A DNA stretch of 26,616 nucleotides, taken from the NCBI GenBank assembly GCA_002430835.1, contig DJDA01000011.1, positions 1-26,616 of the forward strand. The letters run 5' to 3'. The notes beneath the pieces are model-generated. The model ran no database searches. It saw only the letters and a program-made list of their open reading frames with translations, and had not been told where the DNA came from. A program made the position numbers and the translations under genes. Shown piece by piece: positions 8,202 to 14,602 of the stretch (its first letter is position 1; each line of letters opens with the position of its first letter). This DNA comes from Brevundimonas sp. UBA5936. Lineage in GTDB: Bacteria > Pseudomonadota > Alphaproteobacteria > Caulobacterales > Caulobacteraceae.

Positions 8202-8330
8202 TCTCCCTCCCCGTCCCGGGGAGGGTGGTTGAGCCCGGCAGGGCGAAACCGGGTGGGGGCGGCAAGGCTATTCAAGCGCCGCGCCCCAATCACCCGGCCC
8301 TCCCCACCCGGTCGCCATCGCGACCACCCG
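8202..8330. repeat. R3: palindromic repeat between g9 and g10 (right arm shortened)
   Basis: The left arm CTCCCTCCCC-GTC-CCGGGGAGGGTGG is followed by CCGGGTGGGGG, the core CTATTCAAGCGCCG and the inverted CCCTCCCCACCCGG. It then ends at GCGACCACC, without the outer GGGGAGGGAGA hairpin seen in R4 and R6. It lies between the g9 stop and the g10 ribosome site. The gap holds no gene. Confidence 0.87.
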
Positions 8331-8334
8331 CCAT

Positions 8335-8745
8335 TCACACCGCGCTGAACGTCACTTCGCCCGCGCTGGCCAGGCTCAGTGCAAAGCTGGCCTCACCCTC
8401 ATGCTCGCCGGCGTATTCCAGCGCCGCGACCAGAAACGGCCCCTCCAGCACGCCGAAATCCGGCACGATCAGCCGCCACGTCTTCGCCGACTGCTCAAAG
8501 AAGGCCTCGCGGATCAGGGCGTCCGACGCCGCATCGCGGAATATCCCCTGCCCCGACACCGCCGCCGACTTCACGCCCGCCCCCGCCAGCAGTTCGCGCC
8601 ACCGCCCGGCGCTGTCGCTGTCGGTCGCATCCACCGTCCTGGCGTTCAGCGAGATCGTCCTCGCCCTCAGCCCCGCCACCGTGGTGAAGGCGCCGCCCGC
8701 GCCCTCGATCTTCAGCAGGATGTCCTTGCCCCGTTGCGCCGCCAT
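8335..8745 (-). CDS. g9: GTA major tail tube protein, g9-like
   Basis: 136-residue tail tube subunit of the TP901-1 major tail type. It has the N-terminal MAAQRGKDILLKIEG, the segment TISLNARTVDATDSDSAGRWRELL (about 30-53), which is a hallmark of the family, and a C-terminal β-strand pattern ending in GEVTFSAV. Length matches the family (about 135). The start ATG has GAGGAAAG just upstream. It is flanked on both sides by repeats (R4 before, R3 after), so the highly expressed tube gene sits isolated between two palindromes. Confidence 0.93.
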   Translation of the reverse strand: MAAQRGKDILLKIEGAGGAFTTVAGLRARTISLNARTVDATDSDSAGRWRELLAGAGVKSAAVSGQGIFRDAASDALIREAFFEQSAKTWRLIVPDFGVLEGPFLVAALEYAGEHEGEASFALSLASAGEVTFSAV

Positions 8746-8780
8746 CTTTCCTCGCTTCGTTTTCCAGAACCCGCGCGTCC

Positions 8781-8929
8781 CTCTCCCTCCCCTTCATGGG
8801 GAGGGTGGCCGAGCCGCAGGCGAGGCCGGGTGGGGAGGGCCAGGCCATTCACACGCCGCACCCTGATCGCCCCGCCGCCCCCACCCGGTCGCTATCGCGA
8901 CCACCCTCCCCATGAAGGGGAGGGAGAGG
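8781..8929. repeat. R4: palindromic repeat between g8 and g9
   Basis: A complete copy with both outer hairpins CTCCCTCCCC-TTCAT-GGGGAGGG and CCCTCCCC-ATGAA-GGGGAGGGAG, inner CCGGGTGGGG/CCCCCACCCGG, and the core CCATTCACACGCCG. It begins eight bases before the g8 stop codon (in + coordinates it ends at 8929; the stop is at 8937-8939) and leaves the g9 ribosome site intact. The remaining gap to g9 (8746-8780) has no other feature. Confidence 0.88.
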
Positions 8930-8936
8930 CGCCGCG

Positions 8937-9344
8937 CTAAACCTCTTCCGTCACCGCCCGCAGCCGCATCACCGCCCACGCCCGCTTCAGATCCGGGCTG
9001 CGGAACAGGTCCGTAAACGTCACCGCCACGCTGACCGCCTTCACCCCATCCGCCTCCAACGGCGCATCGGCGACCCGCGCCCGCACCGCAGCCGCCACGG
9101 CCCGCGCCTCCTCCAGCCCCCTGAACCGGCTGGCGCAGGTCAAGGTCAGCCGCTGCTCCACCCCGCCGCCGTCGGCGTTCAGCGGCCGGCTCTCGCACCG
9201 CCCGATCAGTAGGTGCGGAAACCCCGCCCCGGACGGAGCTTCATCCCAGACCCGCACCGGATCGCCCAACAACGCCTTCAGCACCCCGTCTCCGCCCAGA
9301 TGCGCGATCAACGCCTTCACCAGCGCTCCTTCATGATCCTTCAT
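8937..9344 (-). CDS. g8: GTA tail terminator, DUF3168, g8-like
   Basis: 135 residues starting at an ATG that overlaps the g7 stop (ATGA). The DUF3168 pattern includes an N-terminal helix (KDHEGALVKALIAHLGGD), VRVWDEAPSGAGFPHLLIGR (about 29-48), and a C-terminal stretch with VTFTDLFRSPDLKRAWAVMRLRAV typical of GTA and phage tail terminators that cap the tail tube at the head side. Length is normal (about 135). It ends eight bases from repeat R4. Confidence 0.93.
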   Translation of the reverse strand: MKDHEGALVKALIAHLGGDGVLKALLGDPVRVWDEAPSGAGFPHLLIGRCESRPLNADGGGVEQRLTLTCASRFRGLEEARAVAAAVRARVADAPLEADGVKAVSVAVTFTDLFRSPDLKRAWAVMRLRAVTEEV

Positions 9345-9643
9345 CGCGCCCGCTCCAGGTTCAGCCGCACCCGGCCCGCCGCCTTCGGATCGGCCTCGAT
9401 CCCGACCACAGCCCAGTCCGCCCCGCCGAAGCGCACGACCAGCCCTTCCTCCAGCCTCGGATCGGCCCGCACGGTGGCGCTCAGCGTCTCCACGCCGCGC
9501 GTCACGCCTGCTTCCGTCCGCTCGCGCCGTCTGCGCGCCCCCAGCGCCAGCCACAGCGACCCGACCGGCTCATAGCTGACCACCTGCCCGCCATAGGGCG
9601 TCTGCGCCGCCACCGGCCGCACCAGGCTGGCGACCACCTTCAT
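9341..9643 (-). CDS. g7: GTA head closure / stopper protein, g7-like
   Basis: 100 residues. It has the head-closure family signature: an early β segment SLVRPVAAQTPYGGQVVSYEPVGSLWLALG, an Arg-rich turn, then LSATVRADPRLEEGLVVRFGGADWAVVGIE and a final LNLERAR. RcGTA g7 is a stopper that joins portal adaptor and tail. I use the ATG at 9643-9641. A GTG at 9658-9656 overlapping the g6 stop is in frame and would add five residues; the many stop-start overlaps in this cluster make that start credible. The end overlaps the g8 start. Confidence 0.88.
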   Translation of the reverse strand: MKVVASLVRPVAAQTPYGGQVVSYEPVGSLWLALGARRRRERTEAGVTRGVETLSATVRADPRLEEGLVVRFGGADWAVVGIEADPKAAGRVRLNLERAR

Positions 9644-9654
9644 CGCGCCCGCGC

Positions 9655-9921
9655 TCACAGCCGCACCACGCGATAGGGGGCGATCCACCCCTCGACCGGC
9701 GCCGCGCTCATCTCGCCGTCGCCGCGCTCATAGGCGCGCATCACCAGCATCATCACCGCCAGCCTCAGCGGCGCCGCAGAGGTCGATGTCAGGCTCAAGC
9801 CCGCCTCCCCCTCCACCCGCGCGCGGGCGGCGTCGATCAGCGTCTGGATCAGCGCATCCTCCGCCTCATGCTCGACGCGCAGGAACAGCTTCGCCTCCGT
9901 GAGGCTCACGGGTGCGCTCAT
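9655..9921 (-). CDS. g6: GTA head-tail connector (adaptor), g6-like, short
   Basis: 88 residues with the phiE125 gp8/HK97 gp6 connector pattern: SLTEAKLFLRVEHEAEDALIQTLIDAAR, a helical middle with LRLAVMMLVMRAYERG (about 52-67), and a C-terminal WIAPYRVVRL. RcGTA g6 is about twice as long, so this is a minimal form or a related small family; no disruption is visible. The start ATG has GGAG upstream. Repeat R5 separates it from the capsid gene. Confidence 0.87.
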   Translation of the reverse strand: MSAPVSLTEAKLFLRVEHEAEDALIQTLIDAARARVEGEAGLSLTSTSAAPLRLAVMMLVMRAYERGDGEMSAAPVEGWIAPYRVVRL

Positions 9922-9945
9922 TCAAATCTCCAGTGTTTTCTATGT

Positions 9946-10120
9946 CCTTCTCCCGATGGGAGAAGGTGGCCCGAAGGGCCGGATGAGGGTTCCCGGCCGC
10001 CGTCGGCGTCAGCCGTCGCGCAGCGGCTCACGCCGACTGAACCGTCAGCCCCTCACCCTTTCACCTTGCGGATCGCCTTCGGCTCTCCGAGGCTCAAGCC
10101 CTCTCCCGCCGGGAGAGGGC
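9946..10120. repeat. R5: palindromic repeat between g5 and g6, hybrid arms
   Basis: The left hairpin CCTTCTCCC-GAT-GGGAGAAGG with GTGGCCC matches the R7 type, whereas the right hairpin GCCCTCTCCC-GCC-GGGAGAGGGC preceded by GGCTCAA matches the R1 type. Between them, GGCCGGATGAGGG and CCTCACCCTTTC also match R7 and R1 respectively. It lies 17 bases from the capsid stop codon and could end or protect the capsid transcript. Confidence 0.86.
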
Positions 10121-10136
10121 CCAGCTTCAGCGTTTC

Positions 10137-11363
10137 TTACGAAGCCGCGAACTTCATCAGCTTGATCGCGTCGAAGTTCTGCACCCCGCCGCCGACACGC
10201 TTGGTCGTGTAGAACAGCACATAGGGCTTGGCCGAATAGGGATCGCGCAGCACCCGCACCCCCGCGCGATCCACGATCAGATAGCCGCGCGCAAAGTCCC
10301 CGAACGCGATCGACAGACTGTTGGCCGCCACATCCGGCATGGTCTCGATCTCGGTGACCGGATAGCCCAGCAGACTGGCCGTCTCGCCCGGCCGCGTCGC
10401 CGGCGACCAGACATAGTTCCCGTCCGCGTCCTTGAACTTCCTCACCGCCGAAACCGTGCGTCGGTTCATCACGAAACGCCCGTTCGGCCGATACTGGGCC
10501 TTGGGCGCATAGATCAGGTCGATCAGCTTATCGACCGGGCTGGCGCTGGCGAAGGCGCCCGCCGCGCCTGAAGCCACCGTGCCGATCTGGCCCCAGGTCT
10601 GCGTCCCCTCGGTCGCCGTCGCATAGGCCAGGAAGCCCTTGGGCTTGTTGACCCCGTCGCCGCTGACGAAGGCCGCCGTCTCCTGCGCCGCGAAGGCGTC
10701 CTCGACCTCGGCCGCCAGCCATTCGTCCAGGTCGATCAGGGCGTCGTCCAGCAGGCTCTGCGTCGCCGCCGGACAGGCGTAGAGATCCGCCGAGGAGAAC
10801 TCCAGCAGCGCCAGCGTCGCCGGATCCGTCTCCGGGCGCGCCGCCGTCTCGGCCACCCAGCCCGCCTGCACGCCCGCCGTCGACACCGGCTTCCTGAACA
10901 CGCCCGAGCCGACCGTGCGCACCGTGGCGATCTCGCGCATCGGCGACCCGGCCATCAGGCGCCGCTCGATCGCGCGCTCCGTCTCCGGCGGCACGACATA
11001 ACCCGCCGAGTTCGACGCCGACGACAGCCCCGCCTTCAGCTCCAGCCCGTGCGCCTGACCCGACTTCATATAGCCGTCCCACGCCGCCTTGGCCTCCGGC
11101 GCCGCGACCACGGCGGGCGGCTCGGCCCCCAACATCGGACGGCGGCTCTCGCTCAGCGCACGGTCCATGCGCGCCTGCGCGCTGGCCACGGCCTGATCGA
11201 TGCGCGCCACCTTCTCCTCCAGCAACGCATCGGCGGAAGCCTTCTTTTCGATCTCGTCCAGACGGGCGTCGTTGGCCCCTTTGAACGCCTCGAACGCGGC
11301 CATCATCTCATGCATGGCGGCGCGCGCCTCGGGCGTGCCCGAGACGGTCTTGGTCTCTTTCAT
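10137..11363 (-). CDS. g5: GTA major capsid protein, HK97 fold, g5-like
   Basis: 408 residues. The N-terminal 80 residues are a charged coiled coil (scaffold/delta domain). A linker (about 80-110) is the expected site of cleavage by the g4 protease. The HK97-type mature domain follows from about 110, with GLSSASNSAGYVVPPE, later GRFVMNRRTVSAVRKFKDADGNY, the conserved end motif FGDFARGYLIVDRAGVRVLRDPYS, and a final FDAIKLMKF. I chose ATG at 11363-11361, preceded by GGAGAGACC; the frame is open 15 codons further. It is the first gene of the g5-g11 block and is separated from g4 by two plus-strand genes, so it needs its own promoter between 11364 and 11490 or transcription across that pair. Confidence 0.95.
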   Translation of the reverse strand: MKETKTVSGTPEARAAMHEMMAAFEAFKGANDARLDEIEKKASADALLEEKVARIDQAVASAQARMDRALSESRRPMLGAEPPAVVAAPEAKAAWDGYMKSGQAHGLELKAGLSSASNSAGYVVPPETERAIERRLMAGSPMREIATVRTVGSGVFRKPVSTAGVQAGWVAETAARPETDPATLALLEFSSADLYACPAATQSLLDDALIDLDEWLAAEVEDAFAAQETAAFVSGDGVNKPKGFLAYATATEGTQTWGQIGTVASGAAGAFASASPVDKLIDLIYAPKAQYRPNGRFVMNRRTVSAVRKFKDADGNYVWSPATRPGETASLLGYPVTEIETMPDVAANSLSIAFGDFARGYLIVDRAGVRVLRDPYSAKPYVLFYTTKRVGGGVQNFDAIKLMKFAAS

Positions 11364-11490
11364 GGTCTCTCCAGAAAAATGCGCGACCGTCCTGCGGCGC
11401 GCCGTCAACCGGGCCAGGCCCGGAACGGGTGCGATCCTTCGTGCATCCGGGGAACCGTGCTACGCCGTCCTCGGATCAAGGGATGGATCA

Positions 11491-11922
11491 ATGTTCAAGA
11501 TCGCCGTCGCCGCCGTGTCTGCAGCTGGGCTCATGTCATGCACGGCGCATGACGCTTCGGCTCAACGCCTCTCCGCCGCCTCGCCGTCAGAAGCGCCGCG
11601 CGTCTCGCCGGACCGGGGCCGCCTTTCGGCCTACACCTCGATCAATCTGCGGATGTTCGAGACCCTCGGCGCCTGCGAGCACCTCAATCGCGACGGCGCC
11701 GGCGATCAGGCTTTCTCGGCCCATCTCCGCCGCCACGCCCCGGCCGCCGATCAGGCCGAACGACGCGCCCTCCGCGCGGCCTACGACCGAGGCCGGACGC
11801 CCGCCGTCGCCGCCCGCCAGACGGCCGAAACCTGCGCCATCGCCATGCGCGGCTACGACCAGGAAACGCCCGAACTGCACGGCCGCCGCGACGATCGCCC
11901 CCTCGCCTCGCCCAAGCTCTGA
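11491..11922 (+). CDS. Small secreted protein of unknown function inside the GTA cluster
   Basis: 143 residues, not recognised. The start ATG follows AGGGATGGA. The N-terminus is a signal sequence (KIAVAAVSAAGLMSC); C17 after LMS could be a weak lipobox, or signal peptidase I may cut near HDASA-Q25. The mature part has one pair of cysteines (C62, C115) in a helical Arg/Ala-rich region, consistent with a small periplasmic domain with one disulfide, and a charged tail. It runs opposite to the GTA genes and is followed after three bases by the P-loop kinase gene, so the two are probably co-transcribed. Confidence 0.75.
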   Translation: MFKIAVAAVSAAGLMSCTAHDASAQRLSAASPSEAPRVSPDRGRLSAYTSINLRMFETLGACEHLNRDGAGDQAFSAHLRRHAPAADQAERRALRAAYDRGRTPAVAARQTAETCAIAMRGYDQETPELHGRRDDRPLASPKL

Positions 11923-11925
11923 GCC

Positions 11926-12456
11926 ATGCGGATCGTCTTCCTCTACGGCCCCGTCGGCGCGGGCAAGCTGACCGTCGGCCGCGAACTGGCGCGCCTGACC
12001 GGCCTGCCGCTGTTCCACAACCACTTCGTCGTCGACGCCGTCGGCGCCGTGTTCGACTTCGGCTCCGAGCCCTTCATCCGCTTGCGCGAAGCCTTCTGGC
12101 TCCAGACCTTCGCCGAGGCGGCCCGCGCCGGGCGCTCGCTCATCTTCACCTTCGCGCCCGAGGCCACGGTGGACCCCGGTTTCCCCGCGCGCGTCCAGGC
12201 GGCCGTCGAACCGTTCGGCGGCGTCGTCACCTTCATCGCCCTGGCCGTCTCGCCCGAGGAACAGGAACGCCGGATCGTCCAGCCCAGCCGCGCCGCCTTC
12301 GGCAAGCTCCAGTCGGTCGATCTGCTGCGCCGCCTCCGCGCCGAGTTCGACGCCAGTCTGGCCGCCATGCCGCCCGCCGACCTGACCATCGACACCGAGG
12401 CCTGCTCACCGCCCCAGGCCGCCGAGCGCATCGCCGCCCATCTGGCCCAACGATAG
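11926..12456 (+). CDS. P-loop NTPase / small-molecule kinase-like protein
   Basis: 176 residues with an N-terminal β-strand and Walker A loop GPVGAGKLT (8-16), where Leu replaces the usual Ser or Thr directly after the Lys and Thr16 follows. The fold pattern is that of AAA_33/shikimate-kinase-like kinases: a middle strand SLIFTFAP (71-78), then FIALAVSPEEQERRI (103-117) resembling the LID approach, and a C-terminal strand with DLTIDTEACSPPQAAERI typical of the family. Substrate is unknown. It starts three bases after the secreted-protein gene and ends four bases from the converging g4 gene, an unusually tight packing for a host gene within a phage-like cluster. Confidence 0.8.
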   Translation: MRIVFLYGPVGAGKLTVGRELARLTGLPLFHNHFVVDAVGAVFDFGSEPFIRLREAFWLQTFAEAARAGRSLIFTFAPEATVDPGFPARVQAAVEPFGGVVTFIALAVSPEEQERRIVQPSRAAFGKLQSVDLLRRLRAEFDASLAAMPPADLTIDTEACSPPQAAERIAAHLAQR

Positions 12457-12460
12457 GCCG

Positions 12461-12967
12461 TCAGGCGCCCGGCCGCCGCACCCCGAACCGCGCCCCCGGC
12501 AGCATCGGAAACGTCACCAGCGACACCTCCCACAGCTCGGCCGCGCTCAGCACCCTTAAGCGCCCCTCGCGCCGCGCCTTCATCGCCCGAAAGCCGATCG
12601 ACAGCCCGTCCAGCGCCCCGGCCCGCGTCAGGGCGGCCGCATAGCGGGCCTCGGCGGACCAGTCCTCGATCCGCCCCTCGACCCACAGGCCGCGCTCGTC
12701 CTCCACCATCCGGTCCCAGGCGCCGACCACCGCGCGGCTCTCATGCTGATGCAGCATCCGCACCCCGCTCGCGCCGGTCTTGGCCAGACTGTCCGCAAAC
12801 ACCCCGCGCGCCGTCACATCCCCGTTCAGGTCCGCAACGCCCCACAGCGAGGCGTAGCCTTGGATAGCGAGCGCCCCTTTCTCCCTCCCCTTCATGGGGA
12901 GGGTGGCTGAGCCCGCAGGGCGAAGACGGGTGGGGCCGGCCAGACTATTCAAACGCCGAGCCTGCAT
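12461..12967 (-). CDS. g4: GTA prohead protease, HK97 family, g4-like, start displaced by a repeat
   Basis: Serine protease that processes the capsid during assembly. The domain from LAIQGYASLWGVADLNGD to the end is complete, with catalytic His in RMLHQHES, the serine in LDGLSIGF, and the strand WEVSLVTFPM. The start is a problem. The strong ribosome site (GGAGGAGAA) lies before ATGs at 13043 and 13040, but that frame enters repeat R6 and stops at TAG (12947-12945). The protease frame can start inside the repeat at ATG 13012, at ATG 12967 (GGAGGG seven bases upstream; chosen here) or at ATG 12895. Thus translation seems to be restarted by repeat sequence, perhaps at reduced level. Protease output would be the first thing to fail if this is decay. 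Confidence 0.85.
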   Translation of the reverse strand: MQARRLNSLAGPTRLRPAGSATLPMKGREKGALAIQGYASLWGVADLNGDVTARGVFADSLAKTGASGVRMLHQHESRAVVGAWDRMVEDERGLWVEGRIEDWSAEARYAAALTRAGALDGLSIGFRAMKARREGRLRVLSAAELWEVSLVTFPMLPGARFGVRRPGA

Positions 12968-13028
12968 CGCCGCGCCCTCCCCACCCGTCGGCTGCGCCGA
13001 CACCCTCCCCATGAAGGGGAGGGAGAAT
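12880..13028. repeat. R6: palindromic repeat at the 5' end of g4
   Basis: A complete copy with outer hairpins CTCCCTCCCC-TTCAT-GGGGAGGG and CCCTCCCC-ATGAA-GGGGAGGGAG, then GAATTC at its right edge, the same GAATTC found at the edge of R2. The core is CTATTCAAACGCCG and the inner arms are GACGGGTGGGG and CCCCACCCGTC. It lies between the g4 ribosome site and the conserved start of the protease. Confidence 0.88.
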
Positions 13029-13043
13029 TCCAGCCGCCATCAT
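12945..13043 (-). other. Relic leader reading frame at the original g4 start
   Basis: ATG at 13043 (and ATG at 13040), in an ATGA overlap with the g3.5 stop and with GGAGGAGAA just upstream, has the best ribosome site in this junction. It encodes MMAAGIL and then 25 residues of translated repeat, ending at TAG. It is out of frame with the protease. I read it as the ancestral g4 start cut off by insertion of R6; it could now act as a leader that couples or reduces g4 translation. Confidence 0.6.
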
Positions 13044-13267
13044 TTCTCCTCCAGCCGCCGCTCGATCCGCTCAACGGCCGCGCGCGTCGCTTCGCCCTGC
13101 GCCTCCAGCCGCGCCAATCGCTCGGCGACCAGCCTCTGCTCGCCCACGCGCTGCTCCAGCGTCGCGATCCGCGCCGCCGCCCCGCCTGCCCAAACCAGGC
13201 CCCCGATAGTCTGCACCAGCAAGGCCGCGATCAGGGCGACGGGCATCTTCTTCATCGCCTCCATCAC
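13040..13267 (-). CDS. GTA g3.5-like small membrane coiled-coil protein
   Basis: 75 residues (a GTG start overlaps the portal stop; ATG at 13264 is possible). A single hydrophobic segment MPVALIAALLVQTIGGLVWAG (about 8-28) is followed by a helical heptad region (IATLEQRVGEQ... to RIERRLEEK, about 34-75). RcGTA has a small gene of similar type and position (g3.5) between portal and protease; its role is unclear. Overlap with g3 suggests coupled translation. The stop codon overlaps the relic g4 start. Confidence 0.78.
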   Translation of the reverse strand: MMEAMKKMPVALIAALLVQTIGGLVWAGGAAARIATLEQRVGEQRLVAERLARLEAQGEATRAAVERIERRLEEK

Positions 13268-14430
13268 GCCTCCACCCCGGCCATCCGGCGCCGCTCATCC
13301 TCGGTCAGGAAGCTCGCCGCATTCAGCCGCGCCCACAGCGCATCCCGTTCGACCTGCAGGGCCGGAACCGCATCCAGATCCGGCTCGATCCGACAATCGA
13401 CGAAGCGGCTCCCCAGCCAGCCCGTCATCGCCCCCGCCGCCTTCCGCACCAGCGGGATCACTGTCCCGCGCCAGAAGGCCGCGTTCGCCTCGCGATAGTT
13501 GGCGTAGGTCGCATCCCCGGGAATCCCCAGCAGCTGCGGCGGCACGCCGAACGCCAGGGCGATCTCCCGCGCCGCCGCGTGCTTGCCGGCGATGAAGTCC
13601 ATGTCGTGCGGCGTCAGGCTCATCGGCTTCCAGTCCAACCCGCCTTCCAGCAACAACGGCCGCCCGGCGTTGCGCGCCCCGGCATGGGCCTCGCCCAGCT
13701 CCGCCTTCAGCGCCTCGAACTGATCCGCCGTCAGCCGCTCCCCGTCCTTGGCGCCATAGACCAGCGCCCCCGACGGCCGCGCCGCATTGTCCAGCAGCGC
13801 CTTGTTCCAGGCCCCCGACGCATTGTGCACGTCGATGGCGAAGGCCGCCGCCTCCAGCGGTGAAAACCCGTAATGATCGTCCGTCGGATGAAACAGCTTC
13901 AGGTGCATGACCGGCGACCAGCCGTCGCCATGCCGCCCGATCCGCACCGCGCGCCCGCCGACCGCATACTCATAGGCTTCCGGCCAGCCCGCCCGTCCCG
14001 GAACCACCTTCACCCGATCCGGCCTCAGCGCCCACAGCTCGTCCGGCGCCCCGTCCCCGTCGGCGTCGCCGGTCGCCTCGACATAGGCGTTGCCCGCCGT
14101 CTGCAGCGCGCCGTACAGCGCCTCCATCAACTCCCCGCCCGACTGCTCGGGATTGGGCTTGTCGATCAGCCGCGCCAGCGGATGCTCCGCGCTCCGCACG
14201 CCCCCGACCATCACCATCAGCGGCGTCGAGGCCGCCGCCTCCGCGATCATCCGCACGCAGCGATAGGCCACGGCGTTCTTGCCGAACCCTTCGTCCGCCA
14301 GATGGGCGTAGTCGCGCGGCGTCCACCGGGGACGGCCAGCCGAAGTCAGGGCGATCAGCGGCCCGGTACGGCTATCCTTGATTTCGGGCGCAGCAACGCG
14401 CCGCCGACCGAAGGGTCGTCGCCAATCCAT
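13264..14430 (-). CDS. g3: GTA portal protein, HK97 family, g3-like
   Basis: Portal subunit, the DNA gate of the capsid; 388 residues from the chosen ATG (14430), preceded by GGAG at six bases. ATG at 14442 and TTG at 14448 are alternatives. Family blocks are in order: GFGKNAVAYRCVRMIAEAAA, PLARLIDKPNPEQSGGELMEAL, GNAYVEATGD, ELWALRPDRVKVVPG, MHLKLFHPTDDHYGFSPLEAA, and near the C-terminus AFGVPPQLLGIPGDATYANYRE followed by AFWRGTVIPLV. Length is typical (about 390-400). Repeat R7 separates it from g2; the end overlaps g3.5. Confidence 0.95.
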   Translation of the reverse strand: MDWRRPFGRRRVAAPEIKDSRTGPLIALTSAGRPRWTPRDYAHLADEGFGKNAVAYRCVRMIAEAAASTPLMVMVGGVRSAEHPLARLIDKPNPEQSGGELMEALYGALQTAGNAYVEATGDADGDGAPDELWALRPDRVKVVPGRAGWPEAYEYAVGGRAVRIGRHGDGWSPVMHLKLFHPTDDHYGFSPLEAAAFAIDVHNASGAWNKALLDNAARPSGALVYGAKDGERLTADQFEALKAELGEAHAGARNAGRPLLLEGGLDWKPMSLTPHDMDFIAGKHAAAREIALAFGVPPQLLGIPGDATYANYREANAAFWRGTVIPLVRKAAGAMTGWLGSRFVDCRIEPDLDAVPALQVERDALWARLNAASFLTEDERRRMAGVEA

Positions 14431-14450
14431 ATGGTTCTCCATGTCCAAAC

Positions 14451-14595
14451 CCTTCTCCCCTTGTGGGAGAAGGTGGCCCGTCAGGGCCGGATGAGGGGTG
14501 TCGACGCGAGGTCCGCCTGGAAGCCTCCAGCCTGCTTCCTCGCACCCCTCATCCGTCCGGCTTCGCCGTCCACCTTCTCCCTCAAGGGGAGAAGG
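14451..14595. repeat. R7: palindromic repeat between g2 and g3
   Basis: The left hairpin CCTTCTCCC-CTTGT-GGGAGAAGG with GTGGCCCGTCAGGGCC and GGATGAGGGGTG is answered on the right by CACCCCTCATCC, GTCCACCTTCTCCC and GGGGAGAAGG. The middle is unique sequence with a small GGAGGCTTCC-type palindrome. It ends seven bases from the g2 stop codon, and its left end lies in the g3 leader, where AAGG from the repeat could serve an upstream start. Confidence 0.87.
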
Positions 14596-14602
14596 AAACC
14601 CG

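Noticed and set aside
7900..8265. Longer g10 starting at 8265
   Set aside because: The additional N-terminus is translated repeat R3; an ATG with a ribosome site at 8190 gives the normal family start.
4839..14595. CRISPR array formed by the repeated palindromes
   Set aside because: Copies are kilobases apart, vary in length and arms, and have no regular spacers or cas genes.
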